Positions 24,728 to 33,023 of a stretch of 33,023 bases of DNA are shown one piece after another. Position 1 is the stretch's first letter. Every line of letters starts with the position of its first letter. The notes under the pieces are model-generated. The model made no database searches. It was given only the letters and a program-made list of their open reading frames with translations, and was not told the DNA's origin. Position numbers and translations under genes: made by a program. The stretch comes from Sphingobacterium sp. (lineage in GTDB: Bacteria; Bacteroidota; Bacteroidia; Sphingobacteriales; Sphingobacteriaceae): NCBI GenBank assembly GCA_022712315.1, contig JALAGS010000070.1, positions 1 to 33,023 of the forward strand, read 5' to 3'.

Positions 24728-25651
24728 TTATTGTATTTTTAAATTCATTTGCTCCAGTATCTGCCGCATGATCGCATACTTATCCATAATACGCTGATTG
24801 TCTCCATATTTCTGTTTAAACTGCGTATCTGTATTCACCACAGCCGCTTCGAGGTACATACACACGTCCATCCATGTTGACATCGGCGTATAATAAGCGT
24901 TTCGCGGATCAGTAGCCAGAAAGCCTATTGCTTGTGTGGTGATTGGAACACCGGCAGGAAGTCCTTTCACGTAGGTGTTTAATGAATATATATAAAGGCT
25001 ATAAGCATCACGATCGGGCACATACTTTCTGGACACTGCGTAAAACTTGTCCAACAAACTATTAAATCTGCCATCTAGAATTGTATTGGTTAATATGGCT
25101 CTCAAAATTGCACCCTTGTAATTTGCCCTTGTCGCCGCATCCATGCCCGGGATTTTGGATACCTGCGCGATCACAATGGTGTTGAATCCCTTAAAAGCAT
25201 AAGGTCCAAAGGCATTGCTTGTCATATTTTCAACCAAAAGAATACTTGGTATATGGATTCCTTCGGGAAGCATGGGTATAATCTCGGACTTAAGAAAAGT
25301 AAGCGCGGCATGCACATCCTCTTTTTTACAATAGGAAAATGACTGTACTAAAGGTGGGGCTCCACTCTGAATCCCGCCCAAAGAATAACTCATGGATAAT
25401 TTTTCATAATGGATGTATTCTTTACCAAAAACATCTATGCGCTGTTGCGAACCGAGCGTATCATTTGCAAACACCGGTATTCCCGTTTCTTTGAAGAAAA
25501 GGTATCTCGCATGGGTTGAAGCATCATTGGCATCATCTTCTACCACCAACCAATTTTTATCATAGTCGTTAAAAGTGGTGGTCTCCTCTTTGCTACACGA
25601 CAGCGTTAAAGCAATGACCATTAGCGGAATTATAAAATGTATATTTTTCAT
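24728..25651 (-). CDS. SusD-linked lipoprotein, possible inactive zinc-hydrolase relative
   Basis: A 307-residue lipoprotein. The start at MKNIHFIIPL gives a proper lipoprotein signal with Cys19 (LTLSC) and a 10-base gap from SusD; a start at 25681 would overlap SusD and spoil the signal. The overall layout resembles the zinc metallohydrolase lipoproteins found next to SusC/SusD (DKNWLVVEDDANDAS, later KEDVHAALTFLKSEIIP and GFLATDPRNAYY), but no HExxH is present; the expected site reads ILRAILTNTIL. So it may have become a binding protein. This family link is by eye only and could be wrong. It sits on the outer membrane, probably with SusD. Confidence 0.6.
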   Translation of the reverse strand: MKNIHFIIPLMVIALTLSCSKEETTTFNDYDKNWLVVEDDANDASTHARYLFFKETGIPVFANDTLGSQQRIDVFGKEYIHYEKLSMSYSLGGIQSGAPPLVQSFSYCKKEDVHAALTFLKSEIIPMLPEGIHIPSILLVENMTSNAFGPYAFKGFNTIVIAQVSKIPGMDAATRANYKGAILRAILTNTILDGRFNSLLDKFYAVSRKYVPDRDAYSLYIYSLNTYVKGLPAGVPITTQAIGFLATDPRNAYYTPMSTWMDVCMYLEAAVVNTDTQFKQKYGDNQRIMDKYAIMRQILEQMNLKIQ

Positions 25652-25661
25652 AAAGATGGAA

Positions 25662-27245
25662 TTACAAGGGTTGAACAGCACGAACCGGACGGATAGGATT
25701 TGTTAAATCACCACGATTAAACTCAATTGCATAGTTAGGGATTGGAACCTGCCAACAAGCAGGGTCTTTGTCAATAGATTGGAGTACAAAATATCCTACG
25801 CGCGTGTGCGTGTTAGATTGTGCATCGTAATTGTATGTCGGGTGTTCAATGGTAAATGAAGCTGCGAGCGGGTACCTGGTGTTAACTGCATATCGTCGCA
25901 GATCAAACCAGCGATGGCCTTCAAAACACAATTCACGACGTCTTTCTTTGCGGATAAATTCAACCAGCGCTGCATTGGACTGTGGCAAGGTGCCCGCAGC
26001 AGCAGTTTTAAACCGCTTTTGACGGAGGCTTTGGAGTTCACTTCGTGCCTGAGCATCTGAGCCTAGCATCGCCATAGCCTCTGCCCGGTTCAATAGGACT
26101 TCAGCTGCACGGAAAGAAAAAAGACAAGAGACCTGTTCGGGATCATTATTTGTTCTCCAGGTACGATATTTTGCTGGCAACCAGGCTTTATTTTTTGCAG
26201 AACGCATAAAAAAAGCCGTTGGTCTTAAATCATCCTGCTCGAAGCTTTCCATCAGATTATCTGAAGTTCTGTATGCCGATGCACGGCGGTCATTGCCACC
26301 ATATGCACCAAGAGAATCATTCATAAAAACCGTAGGAATTACATTTGGCCCCATGGTAAATACTGTCTCACTGGAACTACGTGCACTGAAATTGGAATTT
26401 TGTACATATTGGTTCAGATCGGATACAGCATAACCCATCGACTCAAATCCGTCCAATACAGTCAATACCTTTTCGTAATCTTCCGTATAAAGATACACCC
26501 GGCTCTGTAAGATTTTTACCGCAGCAATTCCAACCTGTATTTTGGAAACAGGATTATAGTTGCTGAGATAGTTTGCTGCTTGGTCGAGATCTGCTACGAT
26601 CTGTTTATAAATAGCTTCATTCTTATCACGTTTAAAATACCTGTCTTCCACCTTTTCACTGATCTTTAACGGTACTCCTTCGTCAGATGCTGCCGTCGAC
26701 TTGCGATAAGGTGAGCCGTACGTATTTTGCAACAGGAAATAATAATAGGCTCTCAAAAAATAGGCTTCACCGCGCAGGTGCTTCAAATCATTGTCATCGG
26801 GAGTCTTTTCAGCTATATTTGTGGCCTGAAAGAGTATCGCGTTCAGCGCACCAATTCGTTTGTACAGCTTTCGCCAAAGCACGTCTTCCCATTCCATATT
26901 GAGAATATTACGTGTAGGTTCCTGGCTCCAATTGTGGAATCCGGATAACATATAGAATGGAGTAGCTTGATCTGTTGCTACATGATCAACCAAAAAAGGC
27001 TCACTGTCATCATCCATGACGTGTAACCACGGAGCCGTAATACCTGTCTCTGAGGTTAATGTTCCCATGGTTGCCTGACTATAAATAGAAAATGTAACGT
27101 TATTTATATAGGCTTCGCCGATCATTAAACTCTTTAGATCTGCTGTGGTCTCCACATACTTTTGATCCGTTGCATATTCTTCCAAAAATTTACCACATGA
27201 TGTTGTAAGGCAAACCAATGGTACTATCAAATAAATAAATTTCAT
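25662..27245 (-). CDS. SusD-like outer-membrane substrate-binding lipoprotein
   Basis: A 527-residue surface lipoprotein that caps the SusC channel and binds the substrate. The signal ends at Cys17 (LTTSC). The N-terminal helical region (LRGEAYFLRAYYYFLL near residue 135) forms the tetratricopeptide-like scaffold. Near the end is the family hallmark RRRELCFEGHRWFDLRRY, and the protein ends near NPIRPVRAVQPL. Length is typical. It starts 12 bases after the SusC stop. The ligand cannot be read from the sequence. Confidence 0.95.
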   Translation of the reverse strand: MKFIYLIVPLVCLTTSCGKFLEEYATDQKYVETTADLKSLMIGEAYINNVTFSIYSQATMGTLTSETGITAPWLHVMDDDSEPFLVDHVATDQATPFYMLSGFHNWSQEPTRNILNMEWEDVLWRKLYKRIGALNAILFQATNIAEKTPDDNDLKHLRGEAYFLRAYYYFLLQNTYGSPYRKSTAASDEGVPLKISEKVEDRYFKRDKNEAIYKQIVADLDQAANYLSNYNPVSKIQVGIAAVKILQSRVYLYTEDYEKVLTVLDGFESMGYAVSDLNQYVQNSNFSARSSSETVFTMGPNVIPTVFMNDSLGAYGGNDRRASAYRTSDNLMESFEQDDLRPTAFFMRSAKNKAWLPAKYRTWRTNNDPEQVSCLFSFRAAEVLLNRAEAMAMLGSDAQARSELQSLRQKRFKTAAAGTLPQSNAALVEFIRKERRRELCFEGHRWFDLRRYAVNTRYPLAASFTIEHPTYNYDAQSNTHTRVGYFVLQSIDKDPACWQVPIPNYAIEFNRGDLTNPIRPVRAVQPL

Positions 27246-27257
27246 AATAGACTCGAT

Positions 27258-30200
27258 TTAAAATGATACATACAGGCTTCCGGAAAATGTAGGCCTTACT
27301 GAAAGATTAATATTGGGTGTAGAACCTGATTGTGTTGGATCTTGGCCTTTGAGTTTTTTACTGCTCAACATAAATAAATTGGTGCCGGTAATACTGACAT
27401 AAGCCGTACTGAAACCAAGTTTCCGAATCACATTCTCGGCAAAGTTATACCGTAATGAAGCCGACTGTAACTTAAGATGATCTGCACTTACCAACCGCAC
27501 ATCCGAATTATCGTACATTTCATATACATTTCCACCCAGACGATAATTTGTCGCAGGATACATTTCCCACCATGACACGTTGGTATTGTTTGAAGCCTGC
27601 AGGCCAGGTATATCGGTATAGGCTTCGTCGCCAGGTTTGCGCCACCTACTAACAAATTCTTTGCGCATATTCTGTTGCGGATAGACATTGGTCGATGCGT
27701 ATCCGGAGGCAATTTTCATTAAACGGATTTTATTACCTAGGGAATAGGTCAGATTGAAAGAGAATCCAAAGTTCCGCCAGCCAAAATAATTCGATAGTCC
27801 CCCCTGGATAAATGGTTCACGACGGCCCGATTCGCTCATCACTTCGAGGTAAACATCTTCTTTTTCCATTTGGGAATATTTCTTCTCATAAGCAGCCGCC
27901 TGCTCAGCTTCCGTCCCGTAAAAAATGGGGGATCCATCCACAGCACTCAGACCTTTGAACTTATACGAATAGAAGGTGTTGATCGGTTTCCCTGCCAGTT
28001 GGACCGTACCATTCAAGAAATTATTGTAGGTCAGATTGTCGATCAGCACATTATTTCTATTGTTGATGGCCCGGTTCAAAACTTTGTTCAGTACCTGGCC
28101 CAATTGTGGGTCAAAACGCCATACAAAACCACGTCGCGACTTGTTCAATCCAGCATTGTCGATAGCCGTGATGCTTAATGCAACCTCTACCCCTTTGTTT
28201 TCGAGTGTCCCACTATTGATGACATAAGACTGTATCCCATTGATCTCAGATACTGTTTTATTCAGGAAAGCATCTTTGGTTTTCTTGTAAAAGTAAGATA
28301 GCGTACCTTTCACTTTATTTCCAAAAAGAGCGAAATCAACACCTACATTAGACGAAGAGGTACGCTCCCATTTCAAATCCGGATTTGGATAATTTACGAT
28401 ATTGGAAAATGTCGAATTATAATAGGGATCGGTATTTAAAGATTGCCTGATGATCATATAAGCAGACTGCCCGGGAAGCATATTTCCTTGCCATCCCCAA
28501 GAAGCCTTCATGGCCAAATCATTTATCCACTTAACTTTATCGAAGAGATCTTCTTTCATATTCCACCGACCGGAGAGTGCCCAGATCGGCATAAATTTGT
28601 TGTTGGAGCGTCTACCGAACAAGTTTGACTGTTCACCGCGCACATGTACATTGAATATATAACGGTCGTTCCAGGAGTATCCAGCTGTACCATACCAAGC
28701 AACTTCATTGGTCAATTGCCTGCCGTAATACCCCAATGCAGGCTTACTGGTCATCCATTGCTGATAATAAGCTGTATAATCAGTAGGTACGATATCAAAA
28801 TACCCACCCATCTCCCTAAAATATCCTCTTCGGGTAATATTAAATTCATTGTATTCATTGGACTTAATTTCAATACCTGAAGTTGCAGATAAGGAATGCT
28901 TTTTTTCTTCTCCGAGCGATGTGATATAATTGGCTTGTAGGCGTGCGGTATAATTGTTATTGCGCGATTCACTTCGCTGCAGTTCACCACCGACCGGGCT
29001 AAGGTCACTACGCAAGGATTTATCAGCGCGCAGCTTATGGATATAATAGGTATCTTTGGTGTAATATAACTCCCTGTTATTACTGCTGATGCCATAGGCA
29101 AATGTCCCTTCTACATCTAAACCGCGAAAGATCTTATACCGAAGTAAAGCTTTGATGTTTGCGGATATGAGGTCGGTCGCATCTGCGCTATTTTCCTGCT
29201 CTTTCAGTATATTGTAGTCATAAAACAGGGAACCATCAGTCCTCGGATAAAAGAATAGGCTTCCATCAGGATTATAGGCAGGTACAGTTCTGCTTGTATT
29301 ATATGCATAGTTCATTACACCCAAATCCGATGGTGAATATTGCTTTTTTGAATAATTGCCGTTAAAGGAAATCTGAGCCATGAACTTTCTATAATCCGCC
29401 GTTAGGTTCATCATTGCCGAGTAGCGTTTTCCTCCCTCACCTTTAATCACGCCGCGTTCATCTTGATAGCCGAGGGATGAGTAATACTTAACATCCTGAG
29501 CACCTCCGGAAAGACTTAGCGTATGATTTTGTGAGTAAGAGTCCTTGGTGAGCAGTCCAAGCCAATCTGTATTGACATTGGCATAATAGTCACTCTGTTT
29601 TTTAAACTCAGGATAATCGATCAGCCCTTTGTAATAGTCCTGAAGTGCTTTTTCATACCCTGCCCATTGGGTTACATTATTGTATTGCATGCCGCGCTCG
29701 ATCATTTCACGGGATACATCCATGCGTTCCTGTGAATTCATCATATAGATATTCCGGTCCGAATAACGCGGCCTTCTGGTATAAGTTGCCGTTGTTGAAT
29801 AGCTAATCGTAGGTTTACCCGGCTTCCCTTTCTTTGTGGTAATAACGATAACACCATTGCCTGCTTTGGCGCCATACAATGCTGTAGCCGATGCATCTTT
29901 AAGGACATCAATCTGTTCAATATCCTCGGGGTTTAATCCTGCGATGGCATTACCTAGCAAGTTAACAAAATCAAGGTCATTGATCTGCTGGGGATCCACA
30001 TTTACTGGATCTGTTAAAACTATTCCGTCCAGCACCCACAATGGTTCTCTATTGCCCAAGATTGTTGAGGTTCCGCGGATCCTTAATTTCGGTGCAGCGC
30101 CCACCTGTCCAGAGTTCTGCATAAAGATCATCCCAGGCACACGCCCTTCCAATAATTTATCAATGGTGTTGATCCCTGGTGTCAGGATATCATCCATTTT

Positions 30201-30932
30201 TAGCGTTGTCACAGCACTGGTAAGATGTCGTTTATCAATTTTTTGATAACCGGTATTGACGACAACGTTGACCTCATCCAGTGTAGAAGCTGTCATCTTC
30301 AAGGTCACTGTCCTTGCTCGCTGCGCATTCACTTCTAACTTGGCATAGCCCAGATAATGTATTTCCAGCATGTTGTCGGCATATTGAGCCGGAATCACAA
30401 AGTTGCCAAACCGATCTGTGCTTGTAGAGAACGCCTCACCTTTCACTGAGATCGTGGCACCTATCAATGGATTACCCGATTCATTGGATACGCGACCATT
30501 AATCGGTGTGACTGATAAGAGGGATGAACCTTGCTTCGAAACAGACGGGCTATTGTCAAAAATAATGATCATACGGTCTTTAATCTCATAACTTAAAGGC
30601 TGTTGAGAAAATAGTTTTTTTAAAGCATCTTGTAAAGATGCGTTGACAACTTTTAAGGTTACAGGCTTTGCTTTTTTTAAGATCTGATCATTATAGGAGA
30701 AGTCATATCTCGTCTGTTTACTTATCATTTCGGTAGCCTCTACAAATGAGGCGTTTTTTAAATTCAGCGAGACCGTTTGCGCATATGATGTATATAGTCC
30801 ACACATCAATAGGATGCATATAAACACTGTTCTGGTGAGAAATTTTGAAAACGTATATGGAATGGCTAGTTGATCATACCTCCGAGGCAATACACAGCTC
30901 CCCTTACCCTTGTGGAAAAGGAAATTATTCAT
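27258..30932 (-). CDS. SusC-like TonB-dependent outer-membrane transporter with STN domain
   Basis: A 1224-residue beta-barrel importer powered by TonB. The order is a long basic leader and signal peptide (to about 51, TSYA-Q), an STN domain (about 53-125) that contacts FecR, a carboxypeptidase-like domain (about 140-215, GRVSNESGNPLIGATISVKG), a plug (about 230-370, with LRIRGTSTILGNREPLWVLD and DASATALYGAKAGNGVIVI), and the barrel to the end. The STN domain shows that the protein also signals to a sigma factor, which agrees with FecR and the sigma gene upstream. It starts 123 bases after FecR and heads the operon. Confidence 0.96.
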   Translation of the reverse strand: MNNFLFHKGKGSCVLPRRYDQLAIPYTFSKFLTRTVFICILLMCGLYTSYAQTVSLNLKNASFVEATEMISKQTRYDFSYNDQILKKAKPVTLKVVNASLQDALKKLFSQQPLSYEIKDRMIIIFDNSPSVSKQGSSLLSVTPINGRVSNESGNPLIGATISVKGEAFSTSTDRFGNFVIPAQYADNMLEIHYLGYAKLEVNAQRARTVTLKMTASTLDEVNVVVNTGYQKIDKRHLTSAVTTLKMDDILTPGINTIDKLLEGRVPGMIFMQNSGQVGAAPKLRIRGTSTILGNREPLWVLDGIVLTDPVNVDPQQINDLDFVNLLGNAIAGLNPEDIEQIDVLKDASATALYGAKAGNGVIVITTKKGKPGKPTISYSTTATYTRRPRYSDRNIYMMNSQERMDVSREMIERGMQYNNVTQWAGYEKALQDYYKGLIDYPEFKKQSDYYANVNTDWLGLLTKDSYSQNHTLSLSGGAQDVKYYSSLGYQDERGVIKGEGGKRYSAMMNLTADYRKFMAQISFNGNYSKKQYSPSDLGVMNYAYNTSRTVPAYNPDGSLFFYPRTDGSLFYDYNILKEQENSADATDLISANIKALLRYKIFRGLDVEGTFAYGISSNNRELYYTKDTYYIHKLRADKSLRSDLSPVGGELQRSESRNNNYTARLQANYITSLGEEKKHSLSATSGIEIKSNEYNEFNITRRGYFREMGGYFDIVPTDYTAYYQQWMTSKPALGYYGRQLTNEVAWYGTAGYSWNDRYIFNVHVRGEQSNLFGRRSNNKFMPIWALSGRWNMKEDLFDKVKWINDLAMKASWGWQGNMLPGQSAYMIIRQSLNTDPYYNSTFSNIVNYPNPDLKWERTSSSNVGVDFALFGNKVKGTLSYFYKKTKDAFLNKTVSEINGIQSYVINSGTLENKGVEVALSITAIDNAGLNKSRRGFVWRFDPQLGQVLNKVLNRAINNRNNVLIDNLTYNNFLNGTVQLAGKPINTFYSYKFKGLSAVDGSPIFYGTEAEQAAAYEKKYSQMEKEDVYLEVMSESGRREPFIQGGLSNYFGWRNFGFSFNLTYSLGNKIRLMKIASGYASTNVYPQQNMRKEFVSRWRKPGDEAYTDIPGLQASNNTNVSWWEMYPATNYRLGGNVYEMYDNSDVRLVSADHLKLQSASLRYNFAENVIRKLGFSTAYVSITGTNLFMLSSKKLKGQDPTQSGSTPNINLSVRPTFSGSLYVSF

Positions 30933-30993
30933 AATTTTGTAATGATTAGATTTTTGATAGTTGTTTAAATATCGTCAGATATCGGATCTCTAT

Positions 30994-31019
30994 GTTGGTG
31001 GTGTCCCCACACCATCAAC
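30994..31019. promoter_or_regulatory. Stable hairpin between FecR and SusC
   Basis: GTTGGTGGTGT and ACACCATCAAC (30994-31004 and 31009-31019) enclose a CCCC loop with one G-T pair on plus. On plus it is followed by TATTTTT, so it reads as a terminator against the operon. On the minus strand it is an imperfect hairpin in the leader of SusC. Confidence 0.5.
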
Positions 31020-31055
31020 TATTTTTATGAGAACCGATTTTATACATACAGTTCT

Positions 31056-32213
31056 TTATTTCATCATGCTAACACTCCTTCCTTTTACATTAAACTTTAA
31101 ACCTGTAATTTTTTCCAATGCATGTATCACGGTTGAGAGATTGCTATCACGGGCAATAGAAGCATGTATTTTGATGCTTTCGGGAATATCTCTGTAATCG
31201 ATTTCCAGGTCATACCATCGCTCGATCTGGCGCAACGCGTCTGGTAAGGGGGTCGACCTAAACCTGAATGTACCGTCTTTCCAAGCTGTATAGAGATCGG
31301 TATCCACATTTTCAACTGTTACCGTTGTGCCGTTATTGTTCGCTTGTTGCCGTGGGACCAAAACCTGTAATTTACGATCCGATTTATCGTTTATCTGAAC
31401 CCGACCTGTAACTAAGGTCGTTATTGTGCTATTTTCATTGGCATAGGCATTGATATTAAACGATGTGCCCAATACCTTCACTTTCTGTGCCGCCGTATTG
31501 ACAATAAAGGGTTGTTTGCTATTGTGGGCAACTTCAAAATATGCTTCACCCTTAAGTTCAACAACCCGCTCTTTTCCACTGAAGAATGTGGGATAACGTA
31601 AAGATGACTGCGCGTTTAGCCATACGCGCGTACCATCCTGAAGTGTCAGTTTATAATTTCCGCCTCTAGGCGTCAATAATGTCATCAATTCATTGGAAGC
31701 TATCTGGGCAAGCGTATCTCCATCTTTGTACCGTATACCGTTCCGATCTGAAATGACTTCCTCGCTTCTACCGTTCAAAGTGTAAACTGTACCGTCCGAA
31801 ACAATAAGTTTTGCCTGCTCCTTGCCCGGTTGAATGTCCTGAAGTTCGATGGCTTTTGTTTTATCCGCTTTTAATCGGCTGAACATGTAAAAAGAAAAAG
31901 ATCCCAAAATCAATAAACTTGCTGCAATACTGAATTTAAATCTGAAGGATCCAACCGTACGTTTTGAATCCGGTTCATCTTTGATTCGTTTTTCTATGTT
32001 TCTCCATGAATTTTCTTTTAGCTGCTCGAAGTTACTATGAACCGCCAAATTATCCAGAGAAGTTTCCATTTCAAAATATTCCTTTAAAAGGACATGCAAT
32101 TCCGCATCATTTTCATCTATCCGACAATAATGACACAGGAGATTTAATTCCTCGGAACTTATTGTATTATTGAGGTATTTCAGAAATAAGTTTCTCATTT
32201 TTTTGTCGTTCAT
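31056..32213 (-). CDS. FecR-family anti-sigma factor
   Basis: A 385-residue inner-membrane regulator. The cytoplasmic N-terminus (about 1-90) would hold the sigma factor. One membrane helix lies near 92-110 (FSIAASLLILGSFSFYMF). The periplasmic FecR domain follows (LTPRGGNYKLTLQDGTRVWL, GEAYFEVAHNSKQPFIV, VKVLGTSFNINAY) and a C-terminal DUF4974-type domain (FRFRSTPLPDALRQIERWYD) that contacts the SusC STN domain. The ATG giving MNDKKMRNLFLK is chosen; an upstream frame start at 32279 adds a stretch unlike this family. It lies 202 bases after the sigma gene and before SusC. Confidence 0.94.
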   Translation of the reverse strand: MNDKKMRNLFLKYLNNTISSEELNLLCHYCRIDENDAELHVLLKEYFEMETSLDNLAVHSNFEQLKENSWRNIEKRIKDEPDSKRTVGSFRFKFSIAASLLILGSFSFYMFSRLKADKTKAIELQDIQPGKEQAKLIVSDGTVYTLNGRSEEVISDRNGIRYKDGDTLAQIASNELMTLLTPRGGNYKLTLQDGTRVWLNAQSSLRYPTFFSGKERVVELKGEAYFEVAHNSKQPFIVNTAAQKVKVLGTSFNINAYANENSTITTLVTGRVQINDKSDRKLQVLVPRQQANNNGTTVTVENVDTDLYTAWKDGTFRFRSTPLPDALRQIERWYDLEIDYRDIPESIKIHASIARDSNLSTVIHALEKITGLKFNVKGRSVSMMK

Positions 32214-32415
32214 GTTATTTTCAAGAGACTTTTCTATGCTCTTTAATAATAAATACACATGATCAAGGAAAAATAGCACCCCTAAATAATTTTTTTTAAA
32301 AAAAATTAAGAGAAGAAGTAAAATGTTGAATTTTTAATTCAGAAAATGGAAAGTAACAGACCTAAATATAAGCAGATTGGAAGATTTTATCATCCAAAAT
32401 AGCTACTTAATTAAA

Positions 32416-33003
32416 TTAAAAACTACCAATGCAGGAAATTAATAGCGCGATCAGAATACGATCAGTCTTCAAAATTTCTCTAAGCTGTTTATTCGCCGAT
32501 TGTATATGGTGGTTGATGGCCGACTCACTAATACTTAAAAGCTTACTTATTTCACGGTAACTTAAGCCTTCAATTTTATGCAGGCAATAGACTTCACGTT
32601 GTCTGGGTGTTAACCTATCGAGCGCAGTGTTTAAAATGGTCTTTGCGTTGGAAGCATTGTCCAAAGCTTCAAAAGGTGAATAGCTATCGTTCTTGGCAAA
32701 CTCGCTCCGCATCAACTGATCATAGATGCTTTTTCGAAACACATTCTTCGCCAGATTGGAAGCCATTGTATATAGTAAGCCTCCAAAATTGCCCGTTGGA
32801 TCTATAGTTTTACGGTTTTCCCATATTTTTACAAAAATATCCTGAAGCACATCCTGTGCTAGCTCCTCGGATTTGAGCAGGTAAACAAGCTTTAAGGTTA
32901 AACGACGATGATATAAATCGTAAAGTTCTTTAAACGCTTCCCTATCGCCATGCCGTAGTTTCTGTAATAAATGCTCTTCACTAGTGATAGATATTGTTTT
33001 CAA
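32416..33003 (-). CDS. ECF-type RNA polymerase sigma factor
   Basis: A 195-residue sigma-70 family factor of the FecI-like class. Region 2 (about 15-85) shows DREAFKELYDLYHRRL, then LAQDVLQDIFVKIWENR; region 4 (about 125-180) shows LTPRQREVYCLHKIEGLSYREI and LLSISESAINHHIQ. The hydrophobic tail ILIALLISCIGSF is common in this group. The start used is a TTG; the frame stays open to the window edge, so an ATG further upstream cannot be excluded. It should direct transcription of the SusC operon, under FecR control. Confidence 0.93.
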   Translation of the reverse strand: MKTISITSEEHLLQKLRHGDREAFKELYDLYHRRLTLKLVYLLKSEELAQDVLQDIFVKIWENRKTIDPTGNFGGLLYTMASNLAKNVFRKSIYDQLMRSEFAKNDSYSPFEALDNASNAKTILNTALDRLTPRQREVYCLHKIEGLSYREISKLLSISESAINHHIQSANKQLREILKTDRILIALLISCIGSF

Positions 33004-33023
33004 GTCAATAGATAGATTAGTAA

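Noticed and set aside
29836..30246. A 136-codon open frame on the plus strand opposite the SusC plug
   Set aside because: It is antisense to a clearly conserved domain of SusC, and its residue make-up is explained by the complementary codons of that domain.
21261..33003. Polysaccharide utilisation locus
   Set aside because: SusC and SusD are present, but no carbohydrate-active enzyme is in the visible locus; protease and redox genes point elsewhere.
1..33023. Mobile element as the cause of the duplication
   Set aside because: No transposase, integrase, terminal inverted repeats or target-site duplications were seen at the segment edges (5868, 7680, 14399, 16249, 2748, 18987). Recombination between repeats is the simpler view.

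Overview
The window looks like chromosomal DNA of a Bacteroidota bacterium of the Sphingobacterium/Pedobacter kind. The grounds are a SusC/SusD pair with an STN-domain SusC, FecR and an ECF sigma factor, many AraC-type regulators, and promoter -7 boxes of the TAnnTTTG type. No rRNA, tRNA, CRISPR array, transposase or integrase was seen.

Region 1 (1-7.7 kb) holds accessory genes built from repeated parts: Tet-type MFS efflux pumps, AraC-family regulators and classical short-chain dehydrogenases (SDRs). On the minus strand are MFS, AraC and an 86-residue unknown. An SDR and an AraC gene follow on the plus strand. Then, on the minus strand, come a small membrane protein, a short ORF that fuses an SDR N-terminus to an AraC C-terminus, an AraC gene and an SDR gene.

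Region 2 (7.7-14.3 kb) has plus-strand genes: Hsp20, a 96-residue unknown, an ABC export cluster (NEW3-domain membrane protein, ATPase, permease) ending in a clear terminator, and a pair encoding an atypical SDR with a C-terminal extension and a flavin reductase-like protein.

Region 3 (14.4-21.2 kb) is a second copy of the region 1 parts (AraC, SDR, MFS, AraC, 86-residue unknown), here contiguous on the minus strand. In region 1 the same two segments lie apart and in the opposite order. The copy ends abruptly at a PAS-histidine kinase gene. Beyond the kinase a 66-bp relic of an SDR gene remains, still carrying the Ser-Tyr-Lys catalytic triad codons. This matches the SDR that follows the first copy, so the repeated unit was probably larger and was later interrupted and eroded.

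Region 4 (21.2-33 kb) is a minus-strand nutrient-uptake locus: ECF sigma factor, FecR anti-sigma, SusC, SusD, a lipoprotein, a TlpA-like thioredoxin, a second thioredoxin-fold protein and a secreted trypsin-like protease. SusC to the protease are closely spaced and look like one operon. Ligand binding to SusC probably signals through its STN domain to FecR and the sigma factor. The protease and two redox proteins suggest a protein or peptide substrate rather than a glycan; no glycosidase is present. The substrate is not known from sequence.
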